Below, in pieces: positions 1 to 6,155 of a stretch of DNA of 64,000 bases (position 1 is its first letter; the number at the start of each line of letters is the position of its first letter). The notes under the pieces are model-generated. The model saw nothing but the letters and a program-made list of their open reading frames with translations. It was not told where the DNA came from and searched no databases. The stretch lies in assembly GCA_003243275.1 (NCBI GenBank), contig QFQR01000001.1, positions 310,001 through 374,000 on the forward strand. The letters are read 5' to 3'. The stretch is from Leifsonia xyli. Its GTDB lineage: Bacteria > Actinomycetota > Actinomycetes > Actinomycetales > Microbacteriaceae. The position numbers and the translations under genes were made by a program.

Positions 1-305
1 GGATCCGCTGCGACAGCCGCGTCCTGCCCCTGGCGCACGTCCCGCGCGCCATCGTCAACCGTGACACCCGCGGGCTCATCAAGATCGTCACCGACGCCGA
101 CACCGGCCGCATCATCGGCATCACCGCCCTCGCCCAGGACGCCGGTGACCTCGCCGCCGCCGGCGTCTACATCCTCGAGGCCGGCATGACCACCGACCAG
201 GTCGCCAACCTCTGGAGCCCCTACCTGACCATGGCCGAAGGCCTCAAACTCACCGCCCAAACCTTCACCACCGACATCACCAAACTCTCCTGCTGCGCAG
301 CATGA
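1..305 (+). CDS. merA: Mercuric reductase, C-terminal fragment (cut by window edge)
   Basis: The frame is open from the first base to TGA at 303-305 and gives about 100 residues. It reads as the dimerisation domain of the flavoprotein mercuric reductase, which reduces Hg(II) to Hg(0) with NADPH in the cytoplasm. Visible family marks are VPRAIVNRDTRG, the WSPYLTMAEGLKL segment and the terminal vicinal cysteines in KLSCCAA, which hand Hg(II) to the active site of the partner subunit. The 5' part lies outside the window, so completeness cannot be judged. It faces cadD convergently, 66 bases away. The lipoamide dehydrogenase relatives lack the CC tail, so MerA is a firm call. Confidence 0.9.
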   Translation, partial: IRCDSRVLPLAHVPRAIVNRDTRGLIKIVTDADTGRIIGITALAQDAGDLAAAGVYILEAGMTTDQVANLWSPYLTMAEGLKLTAQTFTTDITKLSCCAA

Positions 306-371
306 ACCCGCACAGGGATCCCTATACCGGAGCGTCGAGCCTGGCGACCTCTCTCGTTCGCTTTGGCTCCG

Positions 372-968
372 TCAGAGACCGAACGCTCCTCCGCTGACGA
401 GGATGACGATGCCGAGGCCGATCAGGACGATGGGGAACAGGATGTGTTCCCAGCGCTCGAGGACTTCAGCGATCGGCGGCCGGGTGGCAACGAACTTGGC
501 GACTACGACCAGGACCGCGACGAGCGCGAGGAAGACGAGGCAGTAGGCGACCACTGCGATGGGTTCCACGCTGAGGAAGACGGGGACATAGACGCCGATG
601 TTGTCTCCGCCGTTGGCGAAGGTGACTCCTGCGACGGTCCACGCGCTGACCTTCGTGCCCGTGACCTTGGCGTCATCGTCGTCATCGTCTCCGCGCCAGG
701 CTTGCCAAGCAGCCCAGAGACCGAGGGCCAGGGGGATGAGCCCGAAGTACGGGATAGCTGCTGAGGGCAGGAATGCTCCGGCTCCGATAGTCACCAGCAC
801 AGCGGCACCGAGGATGCAGGCGAACCCCACGTACTGGCCGACCAAGATGCGGGTGGTCGTCCCGCGTTGGCCCGCGCCGCGGGCGAAGAACAAGGAGAGC
901 ACGATGATGTCGTCGATGTTGGTCGCGATGAACAGGCCGATTGCCTGCAGGACCGCAGCCAGGATCAC
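372..968 (-). CDS. cadD: CadD-family cadmium resistance transporter
   Basis: Predicted 198-residue integral membrane protein of the CadD family (cadmium efflux or sequestration, LysE-like fold) with about five or six hydrophobic segments. Early motif ATNIDDIIVLSLFF and mid-protein TFANGGDNIGVYVP are the two paired acidic/Asn signatures of the family. An Asp stretch (DDDDDD) sits in the loop near residue 95. The start chosen is GTG at 968, whose bases overlap the TGA of cmtR (GTGA), so the two genes are translationally coupled. A longer reading from 1022 would run back into cmtR and is unlikely. Expression should follow CmtR derepression by Cd(II) or Pb(II). Confidence 0.85.
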   Translation of the reverse strand: MILAAVLQAIGLFIATNIDDIIVLSLFFARGAGQRGTTTRILVGQYVGFACILGAAVLVTIGAGAFLPSAAIPYFGLIPLALGLWAAWQAWRGDDDDDDAKVTGTKVSAWTVAGVTFANGGDNIGVYVPVFLSVEPIAVVAYCLVFLALVAVLVVVAKFVATRPPIAEVLERWEHILFPIVLIGLGIVILVSGGAFGL

Positions 969-1324
969 GCGCCCGCCTCTGCTGCGTCGCATCCGTGCAC
1001 CGAGCAGGCAGGATCGATGCACGGGGCGTTCTCGTCAACCGCGAGGGTGACGTCAACCAGGGCGGTCAGCGCCTGCGTCAGGTGGGGATCGGCGATCTCG
1101 TAGCGCGTCTTGCGGCCCTCGGGTTCGGCAGCAACGATGCCGCAGTCGCGCAGGCACGCCAGATGATTGGACACGTTGGAGCGTGTGAGGTCCAGATCGC
1201 GGGCCAGCTCTGCCGGGTAGGCCGGCCGGTCGAGCAGCGTCAGGATGATCCGGGACCTGGTCGGGTCGGCCAGCGCGCGGCCCAACCGGTTCATCACGTC
1301 CAGGCGAGAAGCAATGGTCAGCAT
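965..1324 (-). CDS. cmtR: CmtR-type Cd(II)/Pb(II)-sensing ArsR/SmtB repressor
   Basis: 119-residue winged-helix repressor. The sensor ligands of Mycobacterium tuberculosis CmtR are Cys57, Cys61 and Cys102. All three are present at exactly those numbers here, in NHLACLRDCG and NAPCID, so metal sensing through the same alpha4R/C-terminal site is expected. A further Cys107 and Cys112 lie in the tail. The gene is first in a two-gene operon with cadD. A -10-like TATAGT ends 7 bases before ATG 1324, so the mRNA is probably leaderless and the repressor would bind over its own start. Family assignment is strong; the metal preference is inferred from the cysteine pattern. Confidence 0.93.
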   Translation of the reverse strand: MLTIASRLDVMNRLGRALADPTRSRIILTLLDRPAYPAELARDLDLTRSNVSNHLACLRDCGIVAAEPEGRKTRYEIADPHLTQALTALVDVTLAVDENAPCIDPACSVHGCDAAEAGA

Positions 1325-1337
1325 GCGCTTAACTATA
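1325..1337 (-). promoter_or_regulatory. Putative leaderless promoter of cmtR-cadD
   Basis: On the minus strand TATAGT (1337 to 1332) is followed by 7 bases and then ATG at 1324. No Shine-Dalgarno-like sequence could fit. No clear -35 is visible. Confidence 0.5.
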
Positions 1338-1478
1338 CAGCGAGGACTGAAGTGGTTTTACGCAGCCCGGAGTCGCTAAGCGTGCGAACGAGGCTGTGTC
1401 AGTTGGGGATCGACCCACGGGACGATTCGCCCGATCATCAGGGAACTCACGAAGCGGCGACAGAACCCCGCCACATAA

Positions 1479-1670
1479 CGGCCAAGGCCACACGTGGCCT
1501 ACCGGGCGAGGTTGAGTCGCTACACGTATCAGAAGTACGAGAAGGGCGAGTCGCGGCCCGGCACGCCCGCGAACCCGTCGGTGCGCAGCTTGATGGCGAT
1601 CTCGCAGGCGCTCGGGCTCGAGCTCGAGGATCTTCTGCCGGATGATCGACCTGACCTCACTGCAAGGTGA
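1479..1670 (+). pseudogene. 3' remnant of an XRE-family HTH regulator
   Basis: An open frame bounded upstream by TAA at 1476 ends in TGA at 1668-1670. From about 1503 it reads YRARLSRYTYQKYEKG, then SRPGTPANPSVRSL and a LELEDLLPDD end. This is the second half of the HTH_3/XRE domain typical of actinobacterial regulators (turn plus helices 3-5). The first helices and any start codon are missing, and the upstream 24 residues show no relation to the family. It is therefore a truncated relic. Its last 14 bases overlap convergently with the aquaporin gene. The stretch 1338-1478 holds nothing else recognisable and looks like a recombination scar between the cadmium and arsenic modules. Confidence 0.7.
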
Positions 1671-2358
1671 GCGCCCTCTGTTGACGTTGCCGTCGAGGGC
1701 TGAGCGCGACGGCGAGCAGGGCGCCTAGGCTCGCGCCGACGATCTGAGCGCCGATGAATAGGGGCGCGGCTCCGGGCGCGATCCCCGCGAAGGTGTCGGT
1801 GAACATGCGCCCGATGGTGATCGCAGGGTTGGCGAAGCTCGTGGAGCTCGTGAAGAAGTAGGCGGCGCCGATGAAGGCTGCGACCGCTGCGGGTACGTTG
1901 CGAGTGCGGTCACCACGAACCAGGAGAAAGATCACCAGGATCAGCCCCGCAGTCGCGACAACCTCGGCGAGGAGGTGCGCAGGTGTTGCGCGGTCGTGGC
2001 CGCTCCAGGCGATCGCGGGTTGCTCGAACATGAGGTTGGCGAGCACCGCGCCGCCGATGCAGCCGATGATCTGGGCGGGTAGGTAGCTGAGGAGGTCGCG
2101 TGCGGGGCGGTTGTCGATCGCGACTGCCACCAGGGTCACGACCGGGTTGAAGTGAGCGCCGCCGATCGGGCCGAGGATCAGGATCAGGATGTAGAGGCCG
2201 AAGACGGTGGCGATCGCGTTGATCGTCAACATGAGGGCGACATCTTCGGTGAGCGCTTGCGCCATCGCTCCTGAACCGACGACGACGGCGGCGAGCAGCG
2301 CGCTGCCGAGGAACTCAGAGCCGACGCGCCGCAGCAAGCCGACCGTCTCAACGGTCAT
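1657..2358 (-). CDS. MIP/aquaporin-family channel of the ars cluster (AqpS-like)
   Basis: 233-residue six-helix MIP channel. The two pore-loop motifs are HFNPVVT (NPV instead of NPA, about residue 68) and FANPAITIGR, with the conserved pore Arg after the second motif. MIP genes inside ars operons (AqpS of Sinorhizobium meliloti is the known case) let arsenite made by arsenate reductase leave the cell down its gradient. ATG 2358 overlaps the arsR stop as ATGA, so it is co-transcribed with and coupled to arsR. With no ArsB or Acr3 in the window, this is the only candidate arsenite exit seen. Substrate is inferred from context; glycerol or water transport cannot be excluded from sequence. Confidence 0.85.
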   Translation of the reverse strand: MTVETVGLLRRVGSEFLGSALLAAVVVGSGAMAQALTEDVALMLTINAIATVFGLYILILILGPIGGAHFNPVVTLVAVAIDNRPARDLLSYLPAQIIGCIGGAVLANLMFEQPAIAWSGHDRATPAHLLAEVVATAGLILVIFLLVRGDRTRNVPAAVAAFIGAAYFFTSSTSFANPAITIGRMFTDTFAGIAPGAAPLFIGAQIVGASLGALLAVALSPRRQRQQRALTLQ

Positions 2359-2708
2359 GCGGTGAGCAGCAAGTCCGCGACCGCGTCCAGGGATCCGGGC
2401 ACGAGGCGGTAGTAGGACCACGTGCCGCGTTTGGTGCGGCTGAGGAAGCCCGCGTCGACGAGGAGCTTGAGGTGGTGCGAGACGGTGGGCTGACTGAGGC
2501 CGACGGGGTCTGTGAGGTCACAGACGCATGCCTCCTGCCCTTCCGAGGCGGCGACGATGGACACGAGGCGCAGTCGAGTGGGATCGGCGAGTGCCTTCAA
2601 ACGCTGGGCGAGCAAGACAGCCTGCTCGGCCTGGATCGTCTCCCGGGTGAGCGGTGCGCAACAGGCGTCAACCTCGCCGGCAAGCGGCAGCAACTCGATC
2701 GTGGACAC
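2355..2708 (-). CDS. arsR: ArsR arsenite-responsive repressor (corynebacterial type)
   Basis: 117-residue winged-helix repressor if started at GTG 2708. It has the N-terminal vicinal pair DACCAP (Cys16-Cys17) and ACVCDL (Cys61, Cys63) just before the recognition helix SQPTVSHHLK. Corynebacterium glutamicum ArsR uses an N-terminal Cys-Cys pair plus one Cys of this later motif as its As(III) site, so the arrangement fits. The GTG start is chosen because TATGCT (2720 to 2715) ends 6 bases before it, giving a leaderless mRNA. ATG 2729 is an alternative but lies upstream of that -10. It is the first gene of arsR-MIP and diverges from the flavoprotein gene at 2793. Confidence 0.9.
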   Translation of the reverse strand: MSTIELLPLAGEVDACCAPLTRETIQAEQAVLLAQRLKALADPTRLRLVSIVAASEGQEACVCDLTDPVGLSQPTVSHHLKLLVDAGFLSRTKRGTWSYYRLVPGSLDAVADLLLTA

Positions 2709-2714
2709 AGGCCC

Positions 2715-2756
2715 AGCATACCCATTCATTGACAGATGTCGATGAAGCAGTATGCT
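2715..2756. promoter_or_regulatory. Divergent ars promoters with a shared palindromic operator
   Basis: A 20-bp imperfect palindrome at 2726-2745 has arms TCATTGACA and TGTCGATGA (reverse complement TCATCGACA) separated by GA. The left arm contains TTGACA (2729-2734), which with a 16-base spacer leads to TATGCT (2751-2756) for the rightward monooxygenase gene. The right arm read leftward contains TCGACA (2742-2737), which with the same 16-base spacer leads to TATGCT (2720-2715) for arsR. Both -35 boxes are therefore inside the operator, so one repressor dimer would shut both promoters. A direct repeat CCATCGA (2761-2767, 2771-2777) follows on the right. Confidence 0.75.
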
Positions 2757-2792
2757 CGCTCCATCGAAGACCATCGATGAAGGGAACTTGGA

Positions 2793-4106
2793 ATGACGTT
2801 GATCGATCTCGACCTCCCGGTGCGGAAGCGTGGACGACTGGATGGCCTTCCCGTCGCGATCATCGGCGCGGGCCCCATCGGGCTTGCCGCTGGGGCGCAT
2901 CTGCTCGAGCGGGGCATCGACTTCGTCATCTATGAACGCGGGGACCGGGTAGCCGCATCGATCGTGTCGTGGGGCCACACCCGGCTCTTCTCGCCATGGT
3001 CGCTACTGGTCGACGAGGCGGCCCGGCGAACTCTCGCCGACACAGGATGGGTAGAGCCGGACCCCGATCAGCTCCCGACCGGCGCCGAGCTCGTCCGTGA
3101 CTATCTGGAGCCGCTTGCCGCGGTCGACGAGATCGCGGCTCGCATCCGCTACGACACCAGCGTCGTCGCGGTGTCTCGCGAAGGCATGGATCGCACTCGC
3201 TCCACCGGGCGGGAGGACACCCCGTTCCTGTTGCGACTCGACAGCTCCGCCGGAATTCAGGATGTCACCGCGGCCGCCGTGATCGATGCATCCGGGACCT
3301 ACGACAACCCGAACCGACTGGGCTCGTCAGGTCTTGACCCGCTCGGAGCGACCGCTGTGCAAGACCGGGTCAGTCGCGCTCTGCCCGATGTGCTTGGCCG
3401 CGACAAGGCGCGCTTCGCCGGCCGCCACACGCTCGTCGTCGGTGCCGGCCACTCCGCCGCGAACACGCTGATCGCCCTCGTCCGGCTGCGCGCGATGGAG
3501 CCGGACACCCGGATCACCTGGGCCATCCGAAACTCCAGCGCGGTGCGCGTGAGCTCTTCCGAGACGGATGAACTGCCTGCCCGCGCGACACTCGGCGGTG
3601 CCGTCGACCAGCACGTCGCTGATGGGGCGATCCAGAAGATCGATCGTTTCGAAATCGCCTCCCTCGTGAACGAAGGCGACCAGGTCGTCGTCTCCGGGCG
3701 TCGAGCGGGCGAGTCGACGTCGATCACCGTGGACACCATCGTCAACGCCACCGGGTGTCGGCCTGACCTCGAGATGCTGCGCGAGTTGCGCCTCTCGCTG
3801 GACGAGGTTGTGGAGGCCCCACGACTGCTTGCGCCGCTGATCGATCCCAACGTCCACTCCTGCGGCACGGTGTCCCCCCATGGGTTCCTCGAGCTGCAGC
3901 ACCCCGAGCCGAGGTTCTTCATCGCCGGGATGAAGAGCTACGGACGCGCCCCGACCTTCCTGCTCGCCACCGGCTACGAGCAGGTTCGCTCCATCACGTC
4001 CTGGCTTGCCGGCGACCTGGAGGCGGCGAAGCGGGTGCAGCTCGTGCTGCCGGCGACGGGCGTCTGCAGCACAGACATCAGCCCCGGCGGAGCCTGCTGC
4101 TCGTAG
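2793..4106 (+). CDS. FAD-dependent NAD(P)-binding monooxygenase (ArsO-like)
   Basis: 437-residue two-dinucleotide-binding flavoprotein. It has FAD-binding IIGAGPIGLAAGAHLLERG near residue 23, a second Rossmann motif VVGAGHSAANTLIA near residue 215, and an ATG motif (NATGCRPD) near 318. This matches the flavin-containing monooxygenase group found in ars operons and often named ArsO. Its chemistry is not settled, but oxidation of arsenite or an organoarsenical is the usual proposal. A Shine-Dalgarno-like AAGGG sits 8 bases before the ATG, downstream of the divergent ars promoter. The C-terminus is Cys-rich (VCST then GACCS), unusual for this family and possibly metalloid binding. It is followed by the ArsR-ArsC fusion after 24 bases. 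Confidence 0.75.
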   Translation: MTLIDLDLPVRKRGRLDGLPVAIIGAGPIGLAAGAHLLERGIDFVIYERGDRVAASIVSWGHTRLFSPWSLLVDEAARRTLADTGWVEPDPDQLPTGAELVRDYLEPLAAVDEIAARIRYDTSVVAVSREGMDRTRSTGREDTPFLLRLDSSAGIQDVTAAAVIDASGTYDNPNRLGSSGLDPLGATAVQDRVSRALPDVLGRDKARFAGRHTLVVGAGHSAANTLIALVRLRAMEPDTRITWAIRNSSAVRVSSSETDELPARATLGGAVDQHVADGAIQKIDRFEIASLVNEGDQVVVSGRRAGESTSITVDTIVNATGCRPDLEMLRELRLSLDEVVEAPRLLAPLIDPNVHSCGTVSPHGFLELQHPEPRFFIAGMKSYGRAPTFLLATGYEQVRSITSWLAGDLEAAKRVQLVLPATGVCSTDISPGGACCS

Positions 4107-4115
4107 GCCTCGGGT

Positions 4116-4133
4116 CATAGACTCCGGTCTATG
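4116..4133. promoter_or_regulatory. 18-bp perfect palindrome over the arsR-arsC fusion start
   Basis: CATAGAC-TCCG-GTCTATG is a perfect inverted repeat (7-bp arms, 4-bp centre) whose last three bases are the ATG of the fusion gene. TAGACT (4118-4123) inside it is a -10-like hexamer placed 7 bases before the ATG, which implies a leaderless mRNA repressed by occupancy of this site. The same palindrome recurs at 5039-5056. Confidence 0.75.
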
Positions 4134-5012
4134 GGTTCCGGCGAGCGTCGCAGTCTGCAGGTGCTCGCCGAGCCCACTCGCGCGCGAATCCTTGAGCTGA
4201 TCCGCACGAGCTCCGCCGAGCGTATGCGTGTGACCGATCTCGCGTCGCAGCTGGGACTCACCCAGCCCACGGTGTCACACCACGTGAAGGAACTCGCCGC
4301 CGAGGGGCTGCTGCTGCGAGCAGCGGAAGGACGCAACGTCTGGTACTTCGTCCCGGAGGCGCGCGTGGACGCAGTCGATGGAATGCTCGGCCTCTCCTCG
4401 ATCCCGCTGGACGAGGACCCAACGGGGCGGATCGTGGATGACCTCAGCCTCAGGTTCGTGGGGCGGTTCAACCGCCCCACGATCGAGGAGGTCGTCCGTG
4501 ATAGCCGGTCTCTGCTCGAGGCGCGCCGTGCATCTCGCCGCGCTCTTACCTCGCAGATCGCCCGGTTCGCGTCAACGCGTCTCGAGGCTCTCGAACGATC
4601 CGACCTCGAGCAGCATGCTGGGCCACCCGAGGTGCTCTTCGTCTGCGTCCAGAACGCGGGCCGGTCTCAGATCGCGGCTGCGATCCTGCGCCACCTCGCC
4701 GGTGGCGCCGTCCGGGTCCGTACGGCAGGCTCGATGCCCGCGGGAGAGATCCGTGCGGCAATCGCCACCGTCCTCGACGAGATCGGCGTTTCGCTCGATG
4801 GTGAGTTCCCGAAGCCGCTGACCGACGATGCGGTCCAGTCCGCCGACATCGTCATCACCATGGGATGCGGCGATGTGTGTCCGGTCTACCCCGGTCGTCG
4901 ATACCTCGACTGGGATATCGCCGACCCGGTCGGCCTGCCCATCGCCGAGGTGCGCGAGATCCGGAACGACATCGATCAGCGCGTACGGGCGCTGCTCGCC
5001 GAGCTCAGATGA
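4131..5012 (+). CDS. ArsR-type repressor fused to arsenate reductase
   Basis: 293 residues in three parts. Residues 1-85 form an ArsR winged helix (TQPTVSHHVKELAAEG recognition helix). Residues 95-160 form a helical bundle like the N-terminus of the second downstream arsenate reductase. Residues 165-293 form a low-molecular-weight phosphatase-fold arsenate reductase. The P-loop is VCVQNAGRS with Cys172 as nucleophile, and MGCGDVCP adds Cys246 and Cys250. There is no cysteine before residue 172, so the usual As(III) site of ArsR is missing and any thiol sensing must occur through the enzyme domain. The start ATG lies in an 18-bp palindrome. It reduces arsenate to arsenite and probably autoregulates; the signal it senses is unknown. 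Confidence 0.85.
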   Translation: MGSGERRSLQVLAEPTRARILELIRTSSAERMRVTDLASQLGLTQPTVSHHVKELAAEGLLLRAAEGRNVWYFVPEARVDAVDGMLGLSSIPLDEDPTGRIVDDLSLRFVGRFNRPTIEEVVRDSRSLLEARRASRRALTSQIARFASTRLEALERSDLEQHAGPPEVLFVCVQNAGRSQIAAAILRHLAGGAVRVRTAGSMPAGEIRAAIATVLDEIGVSLDGEFPKPLTDDAVQSADIVITMGCGDVCPVYPGRRYLDWDIADPVGLPIAEVREIRNDIDQRVRALLAELR

Positions 5013-5038
5013 ACAATCGGTAACCCACCCCTCAAACG

Positions 5039-5056
5039 CATAGATGGTGATCTATG
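5039..5056. promoter_or_regulatory. Second copy of the 18-bp ars palindrome, before arsC
   Basis: CATAGAT-GGTG-ATCTATG is a perfect inverted repeat with the same arms as the 4116-4133 site except one symmetric base (consensus CATAGAY-N4-RTCTATG). TATGGT (5053-5058) overlaps its right arm and ends 6 bases before ATG 5065, so arsC probably has its own leaderless promoter under the same regulator. Confidence 0.7.
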
Positions 5057-5064
5057 GTTTCTGT

Positions 5065-5490
5065 ATGACCTCGATCACCGCCAAGCCCACCGTCCTCTTC
5101 GTCTGCGTGCACAACGCCGGCCGCTCGCAGATGGCCGCCGGGTTCCTGAAGGCACTCGCCGGCGATCAGGTCGAGGTGCTCTCCGCCGGGTCAGAGCCCA
5201 AAGACCAAATCAACCCCATCGCCGTTCAGGCGATGGCCGAAGAAGGCATCGACATCGCCGACAACGTTCCCAAGATCCTCACCGTCGAAGCCGTCAAAGA
5301 ATCCGACGTCGTCATCACCATGGGATGCGGTGATACCTGCCCGATCTTCCCCGGCAAGCGCTACGAGGACTGGGAGCTAGACGACCCAGCCGGGCAGAGC
5401 ATCGAAGCCGTGCGTCCCATCCGCGACGAGATCAAGCGCCGTATCCAGACGCTCCTCACCGAGATCCTCCCTGCCGCGGCGCCCCGATGA
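5065..5490 (+). CDS. arsC: Arsenate reductase, low-molecular-weight phosphatase fold
   Basis: 141 residues, a stand-alone arsenate reductase. The P-loop FVCVHNAGRSQ places the nucleophilic Cys at residue 14, and MGCGDTCP gives Cys88 and Cys92, with the Asp loop in ELDDPAGQ. Actinobacterial relatives couple to mycothiol/mycoredoxin or to thioredoxin; which applies here cannot be read off. The start ATG 5065 is preferred over upstream ATGs at 5044 and 5053, which lie inside the operator palindrome and -10. Its last bases overlap the next gene as ATGA, so the two reductases are coupled. Confidence 0.92.
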   Translation: MTSITAKPTVLFVCVHNAGRSQMAAGFLKALAGDQVEVLSAGSEPKDQINPIAVQAMAEEGIDIADNVPKILTVEAVKESDVVITMGCGDTCPIFPGKRYEDWELDDPAGQSIEAVRPIRDEIKRRIQTLLTEILPAAAPR

Positions 5491-6155
5491 CCATCTCCAG
5501 CGATCGCGGCCTTCCTGGGCTCGCCTACCCCGAGGCGAGCCTTCACGACATCGCCGTCGAGCTCACCACCAGCTACGAGGGTGTGTTCAACGCGGAGACC
5601 GTGCAACGGTACGTCCTCGAGTCCTACACCGCGCTCGTGCGCACCTCGAGCGTCAAGAGCCACCTCGTCACCCAAACCGCACGTTTCGCGAAAGAACGGC
5701 TCACCGCCCTCGCCCAAGCTCAAGGTTCGCTGATGAAAGACCGCCCCGAAGTGCTGTTCGTCTGCGAGCACAACGCCGGCCGCTCTCAGCTTGCCGCGGC
5801 GCTCACCGCGAAGCTATCCAAGGGAAGCGTGCACGTCCGATCCGCGGGCTCCCTTCCGAGATCGGAGATCGACCCGGTGGTGCGGACGGTCGCAGACGAG
5901 TTCGGTCTCGATCTCTCGACGGAGTTCCCGAAGCCCCTCACCGACGACATCGTTCAGGCGGCCGATGTAGTGATCACCATGGGTTGTGGCGACGCCTGCC
6001 CTATCTACCCGAGCAAGCGCTACATCGACTGGGATCTCGACGACCCCTCGGGAGCCAGCCTCGAGCAGGCGCGGCGCATCCGCGATCAGATCGCAATGCA
6101 GGTCGAAGCCCTCCTCGCCGAGTTCGCCGAACGTCAGCCCTCGGCCGACCGCTGA
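5487..6155 (+). CDS. arsC: Arsenate reductase with N-terminal three-helix domain
   Basis: 222 residues. Residues 10-80 are a helical bundle (SYEGVFNAETVQRYV ... TARFAKERLTALA) and residues 88-210 the arsenate reductase domain. Nucleophile Cys93 is in FVCEHNAGRSQ, with Cys167 and Cys171 in MGCGDACP. The layout resembles the helical-domain ArsC of C. glutamicum. The same helical-plus-reductase module forms the back two-thirds of the fusion gene at 4131, so one probably arose from the other by duplication. ATGA overlap with arsC makes them one operon. Its 3' end overlaps the convergent gene at 6134 by 22 bases. Confidence 0.9.
   Translation: MTISSDRGLPGLAYPEASLHDIAVELTTSYEGVFNAETVQRYVLESYTALVRTSSVKSHLVTQTARFAKERLTALAQAQGSLMKDRPEVLFVCEHNAGRSQLAAALTAKLSKGSVHVRSAGSLPRSEIDPVVRTVADEFGLDLSTEFPKPLTDDIVQAADVVITMGCGDACPIYPSKRYIDWDLDDPSGASLEQARRIRDQIAMQVEALLAEFAERQPSADR

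Noticed and set aside
314..323. AGGGATCCCT palindrome between merA and cadD
   Set aside because: Ten bases, no neighbouring promoter or repeat copy; chance symmetry is more likely than an operator.
355..393. Possible hairpin (CGTTCG/CGAACG) between merA and cadD
   Set aside because: Six-base arms separated by about 20 bases and no tract after them; too weak for a terminator call.
1338..1478. Possible insertion-sequence end near GTGTCAGTTGGGG
   Set aside because: No matching inverted repeat or target duplication and no transposase fragment were found.
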